This document shows positions 54,617 to 62,125 of a DNA stretch of 64,000 nucleotides, one piece after another; position 1 is the stretch's first letter, and every line of letters starts with the position of its first letter. The notes under the pieces are model-generated. The model had not been told where the DNA came from, searched no databases, and was given only the letters and a program-made list of their open reading frames with translations. The position numbers were made by a program, and so were the translations under genes. Origin of the DNA: Oscillatoria acuminata PCC 6304 (GTDB taxonomy: Bacteria; Cyanobacteriota; Cyanobacteriia; Cyanobacteriales; Laspinemataceae); the NCBI RefSeq assembly GCF_000317105.1, contig NC_019693.1, forward strand, positions 2,728,001-2,792,000, in the 5' to 3' direction.

Positions 54617-56152
54617 TTAACTAACTTTTCTGCCCATGAGGAGGGCTTTGGTGGCGGACTCTCCAGCTAGATTGAGTTGCTGACGTAACTTGAGAGAGAG
54701 TCCCGCTAAAATGGCGAGATGCCCTAGGAATGCCATAAAGATGGGGGTTGTAGTGGCGTATTCTAGGCCGGATAAGGAGAGGATGGAAAGCAGATAGAGT
54801 TCGGGGATGGTTTCGGGTCGTCCTCCCAATAGACTGAGGATGAGCACGGGGACACCGATCGCCGCCGCAACAACGCCCGTAGCCCACAATGCTCGTTTTT
54901 TGGATTTGAGCAACAGCATGATTTGAGCCAGGACTGCATAAATTGCGGTCAAGATGACGTAGATGCCGACTGCGGCGATCGCGTGCAATTTGGAGGCCAT
55001 TTCCAGGGGCCATAACAGGACCCAGGGGATAAAGACGAGGGCGGTGATGATGACACAGATGGCGATCGCCACAGGGGCCGGACTTTTTTCCCCCCAAATT
55101 AAATCTTGTAACACCGATCGACCCTTGGCTTGGTGAGCATAACGCGCCCAATCCAAGAGGGTTTGTCGCGGCGGGGAGAGGGCGGCAATCAGACCCAAAA
55201 ATAAGAATAAATTCAGGGTCGCGATCCAACCCAGGCTGTTAAACCATAGATAAGTTGATACCCCTGAGTCTACAGAGGGCGTCACGAAACCTAACAAGAG
55301 GAAATTCCAGCAAAAAACCAAGGCATAACTTTGTTTTTTGCTGATGATTGTGGCTGTAGGGTTGCGAAATCTTCGATGCAATCCTCGCCAAATCCAGTAG
55401 GTCCAAATGGCACAATTGCTTATAGCAAATAGCTGAAGGTTCAAGAGATTATCCCGATTAAAGGTGAAATCAAACCATTGTAGTGGCCCCCAATCGTAGT
55501 TATTCAATTGAAGATTCATTACCCACCACACGATCCCCAGGGTAATACCAGCCCCAACGAAGGCTTGTTGACCTCCCATTAAAGTAAAGAGTACCGCCGC
55601 ACTATAAAATACCGCGCAAAGGGCGGCCAGGAGGAGAGAGAAGCTGAACATTTCCAAGAGGGGAATTTGGGCAAAAGTGGCCGAAATGGCATACATCGGT
55701 AAGGCGACTGCCACAGCGAGGTAAATTAACACCGGAATCCCGAGCAATTTTCCGATTAAAATGCTCTGACTCGACTGGGGACTGAGGCGAATAAAACTCA
55801 AAGTTCCCCGTCGTTCTTCCCGCGCCAAATCTGCAATCAGGAGATAGACTCCCCCGCTGAGAAGCACCAGGGGGAAAATCCAATAAAACAGATGATTTAA
55901 GACTTTCCACCACGCAAGCCAATCGACGGCAAGACAGTAGTAATCTTTTTCGTACAGACGACAATAATAGCCGGAGTAGTAGGTGTTATCAAGTGCAGGA
56001 AGTTGGCTGATGAAGGTGAGAAAAAGCACCAGTTGAGCCAGGACGGATAACCCCACAGCGAAGGTGATGTTACGCCCGGTCAATCGACCTTTTAATTCCC
56101 GAACAAACTGGGGATTCCATTCCCCGAGACGATCCATTAAATGAGGGGTCAT
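54617..56152 (-). CDS. ABC-2 type permease, tandem paralogue 3
   Basis: 511 residues from ATG 56152, chosen to match the MTxxLMDRLGEWNPQ starts of the paralogues; the frame is open ten codons further upstream. Cysteine-pair loop YCRLYEKDYYC in LPALDNTYYSGYYC context. Conserved GKLLGIPVLIYLAVAVALP, SPPRQTLLDWARYAHQAKGR, WGEKSPAPVAIAI. C-terminal region near-identical to paralogue 1 in DNA. About 12 membrane segments. Spacing to paralogue 2 is about 107 bp without a terminator. Confidence 0.86.
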   Translation of the reverse strand: MTPHLMDRLGEWNPQFVRELKGRLTGRNITFAVGLSVLAQLVLFLTFISQLPALDNTYYSGYYCRLYEKDYYCLAVDWLAWWKVLNHLFYWIFPLVLLSGGVYLLIADLAREERRGTLSFIRLSPQSSQSILIGKLLGIPVLIYLAVAVALPMYAISATFAQIPLLEMFSFSLLLAALCAVFYSAAVLFTLMGGQQAFVGAGITLGIVWWVMNLQLNNYDWGPLQWFDFTFNRDNLLNLQLFAISNCAIWTYWIWRGLHRRFRNPTATIISKKQSYALVFCWNFLLLGFVTPSVDSGVSTYLWFNSLGWIATLNLFLFLGLIAALSPPRQTLLDWARYAHQAKGRSVLQDLIWGEKSPAPVAIAICVIITALVFIPWVLLWPLEMASKLHAIAAVGIYVILTAIYAVLAQIMLLLKSKKRALWATGVVAAAIGVPVLILSLLGGRPETIPELYLLSILSLSGLEYATTTPIFMAFLGHLAILAGLSLKLRQQLNLAGESATKALLMGRKVS

Positions 56153-56211
56153 TGAACTATTTCCTACCTGAAAGAACAACAATATCTAAAAAAGAGAGGG
56201 TGAATCCCGGT

Positions 56212-57783
56212 TTAAACTTTGGGAGCGATTTGCGTGGGATTGGCAGCAAATAGCAATTTAGAATGGGATGCACCGGCTCTTTGAAGTTGATAATTTAGGG
56301 TGAAAGTTAAGGCCACTATTGCCGCCAATTGACCCAATAAACTGACAAATATAGCCATTGCAGAGGCTTCCGTGAGGGCCAACCAAGGTGAACCGAAGAC
56401 GAACAGCATCCATAACGTGGTATTGACAGAAAACGTCTTGAAGAATAAGCTGAACACCAAGGGCGGTAAAATTAGGGCAGCCATTACAATTCCCATTGAA
56501 AGGAGTCCGGGTTTGGGGAATTTAATAAAGGACAAAGACTGGGCGATCGCACTATAAATCCAGATTAAATTTAAGGTCATCAGCAGCGCTATTCCGGCTG
56601 TTAATGTGACATAAAATCCGCCCTTCCACAGGAGAATCCAAGGCATCCAAAGGGCGGCCACAATTCCTAAATTAATGGCGATCGCCACCACAGACGGACT
56701 TTTTTCTCCCCAAATCCAATCCTGCCATTTAGAGTAACCTTTCAAACCTTGTCGCCGATCTTCATGAGCATACCTCGCCCAATCCAGCAGAGTTTGTCGT
56801 TGGGGAGAAATCGCTGGAATAATTAACAAAAACATCACCACCGTTAAGATTGACACCCCCAACATCATCGGCATCAAAGTCTCTTCGATATAGCCGTGAT
56901 TAATCACGGGATAGAAAAAGCCGAGTATCCAAATTTGAACACTGGCTATTACCCCATAACTTTGAGCCTTACTTAATAACGTGCCATTCGGATTCTTGAA
57001 CTGCCGATTCAGCCCTTGCCAAATCCAGTAACTTCCTACTAACAAAGTCATGAACATCCAGGAAAGTCCTAAGTAAGAATTTTGGCCTATAACCTCCCAG
57101 AAAAACCAGTTCAATCCATCCCCCTGAACGTTACTTGTATCCCAATTCAATAAGAGCCAAATCAATGATAAAAAACTCGAACCCAACCAACCTGCTACAC
57201 CACTACTGACGATCGCTTGATACTGCACTTGGGTGAGCAATAACCCATTCAAAAGCGATGCCATATAGATAAGAGAACCCAAGGCAGCGACCACCGCGTA
57301 AAAACCGCAGACCCAGCCGAGAGGAACACCTGCGGCGATCGCACAGATCAAATGTAAGGGAATCGCCAACCCGACTCCCAGGTACAAGAGAACCGGAACC
57401 CCGAGCAATTTACCGAGCAAAATGTTTTGACTGGTTCGCGGACTCAACCGCAGGAAATTGAGGGTTCCTCGGCGTTGTTCTTTCCCCAAATCGCTAGTTA
57501 ATAAATAGACACCTCCGGCGAATAACAGTAACGCCAGCATAAAGCTGAGAGTCTGAAAAGCCACTTTCCACTGAATTACAACTTGATAATTTTGACATAA
57601 ACCACCTACACCATCGGACCAGGCAATACAATTTTTCTGAGAAAACCCCACCCCCATCAGGCACTGACTAATTGCCGAGAGGAACAAAACAATTCCCACC
57701 GAACGGCGATTCAAGCGCCCTTTTAATTCTCGAACTAACTGGGGATTCTCTTCTCCCAAGCTATCTAATAATTTTGTCAACAT
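56212..57783 (-). CDS. ABC-2 type permease, tandem paralogue 4 (operon proximal)
   Basis: 523 residues from ATG 57783, which has AGAAGG eight bases upstream; a longer frame to 57864 lacks a start signal. The most divergent of the four but with the same plan: LLDSLGEENPQLVRELKGRL, a cysteine-pair loop (NCIAWSDGVGGLC), EQRRGTLNFLRLSPRTSQNI, GKLLGVPVLLYLGVGLAIP, and the central SPQRQTLLDWARYAHEDRRQ with WGEKSPSVVAIAI. It ends in a unique tail AGASHSKLLFAANPTQIAPK, also found in the remnant at 52751-52934. First permease after the ATPase gene. Confidence 0.86.
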   Translation of the reverse strand: MLTKLLDSLGEENPQLVRELKGRLNRRSVGIVLFLSAISQCLMGVGFSQKNCIAWSDGVGGLCQNYQVVIQWKVAFQTLSFMLALLLFAGGVYLLTSDLGKEQRRGTLNFLRLSPRTSQNILLGKLLGVPVLLYLGVGLAIPLHLICAIAAGVPLGWVCGFYAVVAALGSLIYMASLLNGLLLTQVQYQAIVSSGVAGWLGSSFLSLIWLLLNWDTSNVQGDGLNWFFWEVIGQNSYLGLSWMFMTLLVGSYWIWQGLNRQFKNPNGTLLSKAQSYGVIASVQIWILGFFYPVINHGYIEETLMPMMLGVSILTVVMFLLIIPAISPQRQTLLDWARYAHEDRRQGLKGYSKWQDWIWGEKSPSVVAIAINLGIVAALWMPWILLWKGGFYVTLTAGIALLMTLNLIWIYSAIAQSLSFIKFPKPGLLSMGIVMAALILPPLVFSLFFKTFSVNTTLWMLFVFGSPWLALTEASAMAIFVSLLGQLAAIVALTFTLNYQLQRAGASHSKLLFAANPTQIAPKV

Positions 57784-57878
57784 TTGCAACCTTCTCTGAT
57801 AAGTTTTAAAACTTAGACATGGAACCCTAACTTTTGGTCGAAAGTTTAGTCCCACCCAACCCAACTCCTTGCTAGAGT

Positions 57879-58829
57879 TTAAGATGCCTGTTTATGCCCT
57901 AACTTGAGGAAAATCGTTTCCAAATCTTCCTGAGTGCAGTGGAATTCATGCAAAGGAATCTTTGCCTCCACGAGCGATCGCAACAAATTGGCACTCTCTT
58001 CCGGAGTTCCGGCAAAATGCACCCGCAGGGTTTTACCATCGGGATTGACCTCCCATCCCTCCACTTGGGGAAACTGTTTCAGTTCGGCTTCCAATGCCTC
58101 TAACTTACCCAAAGTCGAGATTAAAATTTGCTGGCGACTCAAGCGCTCGTAAAGTTCTTTTAAAGGCGCACTTTCCACCAAATACCCGAGTTCCATAATG
58201 CCCACCGACGTGCACAATTCCGCCAGGTCACTCAATACATGAGAGGAAATCAAAATTGTCATCCCCGCTTCACGGAGGGTCTTGATAATTTCCCTAAACT
58301 GCATTCGGGCAATGGGGTCTAACCCCGAGACTGGCTCATCGAGTAGCAATAAAATCGGTTCATGGACAATGGTTCGCGCCAGAGAAAGCCGCTGTTTCAT
58401 CCCTCGGGACAAGGTGGCAATCAAACTCTTACGCTTGTTCTCTAATTGAACTAATTCCAAGACTTCATAAAGACGCTGACTGCGCCGGGGTTCCCGCAGA
58501 TAATACAGTCGGGCAAAATAGTCCAGATAGTCCCAAACGGTTAAATCATCATACAGGGGAAAATCATCAGGCAAATACCCCAGACGACGCTTCAAAGTGG
58601 GGTTATGACTATCCCGGAGGAGGCGTTCCCCATTAATATAAATTTCCCCAATTGTGGGTTCCTCTGCCGTCGCCAGCATTCGGATTAAGGTTGTTTTTCC
58701 GGCTCCATTGGGTCCGATCAGTCCATAAACTTCCCCGGGACCGACTTGTAAATGAACATCATTAACGGCGATCTGTCGGTCAAATTGCTTAGTGAGTCCA
58801 CGAGTATCGATTGCCAGTTCTGTTGCCAT
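57879..58829 (-). CDS. ABC transporter ATP-binding protein
   Basis: 316 residues, one nucleotide-binding domain of the CcmA/DrrA exporter class plus a C-terminal domain of about 80 residues. Walker A GPNGAGKTT (39-47), Q-loop region YLPDDFPLYDDLT, signature TLSRGMKQRLSLA (139-151), Walker B ILLLLDEP with D164/E165, D-loop SGLDP, and H-loop SSHV with H197. The C-terminal part (LEALEAELKQFPQVEGW onward) resembles regulatory domains of drug/antibiotic and copper-processing exporters. First gene of the minus-strand operon and the only ATPase for four permeases. Confidence 0.92.
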   Translation of the reverse strand: MATELAIDTRGLTKQFDRQIAVNDVHLQVGPGEVYGLIGPNGAGKTTLIRMLATAEEPTIGEIYINGERLLRDSHNPTLKRRLGYLPDDFPLYDDLTVWDYLDYFARLYYLREPRRSQRLYEVLELVQLENKRKSLIATLSRGMKQRLSLARTIVHEPILLLLDEPVSGLDPIARMQFREIIKTLREAGMTILISSHVLSDLAELCTSVGIMELGYLVESAPLKELYERLSRQQILISTLGKLEALEAELKQFPQVEGWEVNPDGKTLRVHFAGTPEESANLLRSLVEAKIPLHEFHCTQEDLETIFLKLGHKQAS

Positions 58830-59278
58830 AAGTGCTGGACCTTGAGAGCGTTGAATGGTGACTTATCTGCTAGGCTAACCTCTCCCTAGGGCGATCGTCA
58901 GCAGTGTTTCAGAAATTGCTACAGGGGGACCTGATTGGGGGGGGGGACAATCCGGGGAAAAATAGCAAGCAATTGTAGGGTGGGGTCCTCCTGACGTGGT
59001 TAAGCAGGTCAGGAGGAATGAGTGGGTGGAGGGCTCACGCGCAAGTGGCGATCGCCCAAGAAGAACCCCACCCTAAACCCTCCCCTTGCCAAGAGCACGG
59101 GACCATCAGGTGCAGTTAAACGTAAAAAACCTAATGTTGTAAGACCTGATTGGGGGGGGAACAATCCGGGAAAAATATCAAGCAATTGTAGGGTGGACAC
59201 TGCCCACCGTAATTCAGGTGGGCACTGCCCACCCTACAATTACTCCATGAGTCCACCGAACCGCTATAGTGGAGTTTC
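58830..59278. repeat. Intergenic region with long direct repeat and GTAGGGTGG palindrome
   Basis: CCTGATTGGGGGGGGG followed by ACAATCCGGGGAAAAATA, AGCAAGCAATTGTAGGGTGG occurs at 58930-58984 and again, with small changes, at 59145-59196. The second copy runs into an inverted repeat, AATTGTAGGGTGG (59184-59196) and CCACCCTACAATT (59229-59241), of a kind scattered through cyanobacterial genomes. The ABC operon promoter should lie at 58830-58920. The possible TnpB guide region is at its right edge. Confidence 0.55.
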
Positions 59279-59480
59279 GTGAACTACCCGAAGCTGACCT
59301 TGCGGTACAGCGAGGGCTTCCTACCCAACAGACTGCGAGACAGTAGATTTCTTGCGTCCTCTACTGTCTCGACTTACACCTGGGCGATAGGCGATCTCCC
59401 CGGTCCCCGAGGATAAAATACGCAGTCCTTCATCTCGGATATTTTTAGCAGCATTGATGTCTCTATCGTGCTTCGTTTGA
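59279..59480 (-). ncRNA. Putative omega RNA (reRNA) of TnpB
   Basis: In characterised TnpB systems the guide RNA scaffold overlaps the 3' end of tnpB and runs to the right end of the element, with the guide taken from the flanking DNA. By analogy the scaffold would lie here, ending at the GTTCAC boundary, with the guide continuing into 59278-59259 on the minus strand. Only the hairpin at 59287-59316 is directly visible; limits are estimates. Confidence 0.35.
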
Positions 59481-60493
59481 CACTTTTCACACTGCCAAAA
59501 CCTCACATCAAGGGTCAGGCTTCTTACTTGATTGAGGCAAACATTACAGGTTTTGGAGCTAGGAAAGAATCGGTCTACTTCAAGATAAACTTTCCCTTCT
59601 TGCGCTGCTTTGTACTTCAGCATGGTACAGAACTGGCCCCACCCCACCTGACTAATTGCTTTAGCGAGACAGTGGTTTCTGACCATGTTCCTGACTGCTA
59701 GATTTTCCACCACTATGACTTGGTTTTCGTCTACCATCCTGCGCGATAGTTTGTGGTGGAAATCTTCCCTGCATCGAAATATTTTGTTATGTACCCCCGC
59801 TACCTGTTTACGGGTTTTGTTACGGTTGTTAGAGCCCTTTTGTCTTCTGGACAACCGCTTCTGCTTGGCCCTCAGATTTTTCTCGTGTTTAGCTAACCAA
59901 CGGGGGTTGTCAAACTTAGACCCATCGGAGGTGATAGCAAAATGAGTCAACCCTAAATCAATACCTACTGCTTTACCTTCAGTCGTTTTTTCTGGGATAT
60001 CTCTCCCATCATCGACTAGAACAGAGGCAAAGTATTGACCATTAGCATTCATCGACACCGTGACTGTTCTGATTGCCCCATCAATAGGTCTATGTAGTCT
60101 GGCATGAACAATTCCCATTTTGGGGAATTTGATGCCATCTTCTACGAGGGAGACATTCTGAGGATAACTAATAGATTGCTTGCGGTGCTTTGATTTGAAT
60201 TGAGGATAAGAAGCCCTCCCTTCAAAGAAATTGATAAAAGCCCTAGACAAATTTAGGGCAACAACCTGGAAGCATTGGGAATAGGGTTCTTTCATCCATT
60301 CATACTCTTTCTTGAGATGAGTTATTTCCTTCTGAATGGCAAAGCGACCTAGACCCTGACCTGTAGCTTTATAGGTTTCGTTGGTAAGATTGAGAGCGTA
60401 GTTCCAAGCGAATCTACAGCACCCAAAACTTTGAGCAAGGTGTTGCCTTTGCTCGGTGGTTGGGTAAATTCTGTACTTCGTTGCTCTCAGCAT
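59321..60493 (-). CDS. tnpB: TnpB RNA-guided endonuclease (IS200/IS605 OrfB)
   Basis: 390 residues from ATG 60493, the usual TnpB length; the frame is open 16 codons further upstream but MLRATKYRIYPTTEQRQHL is the normal start. RuvC triad is complete: D179 in AVGIDLGLTHFA, E263 in VIVVENLAVRNM and the DRD at 343-345 in KHDRDINAAKNI. The zinc ribbon is complete (CNVC near 316-319, CEKC near 335-338). The N-terminal helix-turn-helix/REC part FGCCRFAWNYALNL is typical. TnpB cuts DNA next to a transposon-associated motif under omega-RNA guidance, which preserves the element. All key residues present, so probably active. Confidence 0.92.
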   Translation of the reverse strand: MLRATKYRIYPTTEQRQHLAQSFGCCRFAWNYALNLTNETYKATGQGLGRFAIQKEITHLKKEYEWMKEPYSQCFQVVALNLSRAFINFFEGRASYPQFKSKHRKQSISYPQNVSLVEDGIKFPKMGIVHARLHRPIDGAIRTVTVSMNANGQYFASVLVDDGRDIPEKTTEGKAVGIDLGLTHFAITSDGSKFDNPRWLAKHEKNLRAKQKRLSRRQKGSNNRNKTRKQVAGVHNKIFRCREDFHHKLSRRMVDENQVIVVENLAVRNMVRNHCLAKAISQVGWGQFCTMLKYKAAQEGKVYLEVDRFFPSSKTCNVCLNQVRSLTLDVRFWQCEKCQTKHDRDINAAKNIRDEGLRILSSGTGEIAYRPGVSRDSRGRKKSTVSQSVG

Positions 60494-60604
60494 TACTGTA
60501 AAAATAATTTGCGATAAGATATCATAACACGACAATCGCACTGATTGTCAATTTTCAGGGTATCGTTCGCGCAGCGTGTGCGAAGCACATACCCTTCAAC
60601 TGAC

Positions 60605-60668
60605 TTGAGGGGTCCATGTATCCCGATGCTGACCGTTCCGGTACAGCGCGGGACGTAGATCCCCTCAA
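60605..60668. repeat. Left-end compound palindrome of the TnpB element
   Basis: TTGAGGGG (60605-60612) pairs with CCCCTCAA (60661-60668); inside, CCCG/CGGG and GCTGACC/GGTACAGC stack towards the tip. This forms a 64-nt imperfect hairpin on either strand. A second small hairpin, GGGTAT...ATACCC, lies at about 60560-60596. Confidence 0.65.
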
Positions 60669-60721
60669 ACTCCCCAGAAGTTAACCGAAATGGGTCTAAA
60701 TTTTCACGAGAGTGGGTGGTA

Positions 60722-62023
60722 ATGGCACTGGCAACTGTGGATTCTCTTCTGTCCTCGTTTGGACGCTTTGGCGTCGAACTGGGCCTCGATCGCATCACAA
60801 AACTTTTAAATGATTTAGGCAATCCCCACAACAGCGTTCCCTTGATTCATGTCGCCGGAACCAATGGGAAAGGGTCTGTCTGTGCCTATCTTTCTACTAT
60901 TCTCATGGAAGCGGGGTATCGAGTCGGGCGCTATACCTCGCCGCATCTGGTGGATTGGACGGAACGAATCTGTGTGAATGACAGCCCCATTTCTGAACAA
61001 GGGTTGCAGCAGGTCCTGATTCAAGTCATTGAGGCGATCGACCCCTCTGCGCCTTCCCCGACCCAGTTTGAAGTGATTACTGCCGCAGCTTGGCTATATT
61101 TTGCCCAACAACAGCTTGATGTGGTGGTGATGGAAGTGGGACTCGGAGGCCGATTGGATGCCACCAATGTTTGCGATCGCCCTCTGGTGACGGTGATTAC
61201 CTCGATTAGTTGGGAACATTGGCAACGCCTGGGCCCTACCGTGGCCGATATTGCCCGGGAAAAAGCCGGAATTCTCAAACCGGGATGTCCCGCAGTGGTT
61301 GGACCCTTACCCCCGGACGCGAAAACCGTGGTCGATCGCCGCATTGCGGAACTCAACTGTCCCGCCCAATTTCCTGAACCTGCCACCCCCATTGCCATGC
61401 AACCGGGATGGGTCCAGACTCAAGGGTTCTCCTATCCCCTCCCACTCCCCGGGGAAGCGCAATTGATTAATTCTGCCCTAGCCATCGCCACGGTACAAAC
61501 CCTCAGACAACAAGGGTGGCAAATTTCCGACGAGGCGATCGCCCAGGGAATGGCTAAAACCCAATGGCCGGGACGCCTCCAGTGGGTGATTCGAGACCAT
61601 CGCCCCCTGCTGATTGATGGGGCTCACAATGCTGCTGCGGCCCAAATCCTCGGGGATTATGTCGCCAGTCTCAAGGCCCCTGAACCCCGCCCCAACCTCC
61701 CAGAAGGGGCCTCGCGACCGAGGGTCACCTGGGTGATGGGAATGCTTTCCACAAAAGACCATGCCGGTATCTTCAGCGCCTTGCTGCGATCGGGAGATAA
61801 CTTATACTTAGTTCCCGTCCCAGACCATGACTCAGCTAAACCAGAAGATTTGGCCACTCTTGCCCGAAATATCTGTCCTGAGTTAGAGGACATTCGCTGT
61901 TATTCTGACCTATTTTTGGCCTTAAAAGACGCCTTGCAACTAGAGAGTAATCTAACCGTATTATGTGGGTCTCTTTATTTGCTGGGATATTTTTTTGCTG
62001 ATACCGTAACTCAAAAAGGATGA
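60722..62023 (+). CDS. folC: Dihydrofolate/folylpolyglutamate synthase
   Basis: 433 residues, Mur-ligase-type ATP-dependent enzyme that adds glutamate to dihydropteroate and folates. P-loop in HVAGTNGKGSVCAYL, and the second Mur signature around EVGLGGRLDATN. The central GKHW-type region is replaced by SWEHWQRLGPTVADIAREKA, where the conserved carbamylated-lysine site is IAREKAGI. C-terminal LLIDGAHNAAAAQ is diagnostic. Start taken at ATG 60722; GTG 60716 two codons upstream is equally in frame. Divergent from the TnpB element, followed by the CHAT gene 102 bp downstream. Confidence 0.93.
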   Translation: MALATVDSLLSSFGRFGVELGLDRITKLLNDLGNPHNSVPLIHVAGTNGKGSVCAYLSTILMEAGYRVGRYTSPHLVDWTERICVNDSPISEQGLQQVLIQVIEAIDPSAPSPTQFEVITAAAWLYFAQQQLDVVVMEVGLGGRLDATNVCDRPLVTVITSISWEHWQRLGPTVADIAREKAGILKPGCPAVVGPLPPDAKTVVDRRIAELNCPAQFPEPATPIAMQPGWVQTQGFSYPLPLPGEAQLINSALAIATVQTLRQQGWQISDEAIAQGMAKTQWPGRLQWVIRDHRPLLIDGAHNAAAAQILGDYVASLKAPEPRPNLPEGASRPRVTWVMGMLSTKDHAGIFSALLRSGDNLYLVPVPDHDSAKPEDLATLARNICPELEDIRCYSDLFLALKDALQLESNLTVLCGSLYLLGYFFADTVTQKG

Positions 62024-62125
62024 ATTGGGGAGGATAATAAAATAGATTCCCCAGGTTAAAATTGGGGAGACCCATTTAGATGATTACCGGAATCTAATTC
62101 AATCAACTGTGGGAGAGTCTCTACT

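Larger units (their letters stand above)
59279..60668 (-). mobile_element. IS200/IS605-type element with tnpB only
   Basis: tnpB is bracketed by two copies of the same hairpin: CCCGAAGCTGACCTTGCGGT then ACAGCGAGGG at 59287-59316 (right end) and CCCGATGCTGACCGTTCCGG then TACAGCGCGGG at 60622-60652 (left end). Both fold as GCTGTACC-GNNA-GGTCAGC on the minus strand, the kind of subterminal hairpin bound by Y1 transposases. The right end probably stops at GTTCAC (59279-59284, minus strand). No tnpA is present, so movement would need one in trans. Exact left boundary uncertain. Confidence 0.7.
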
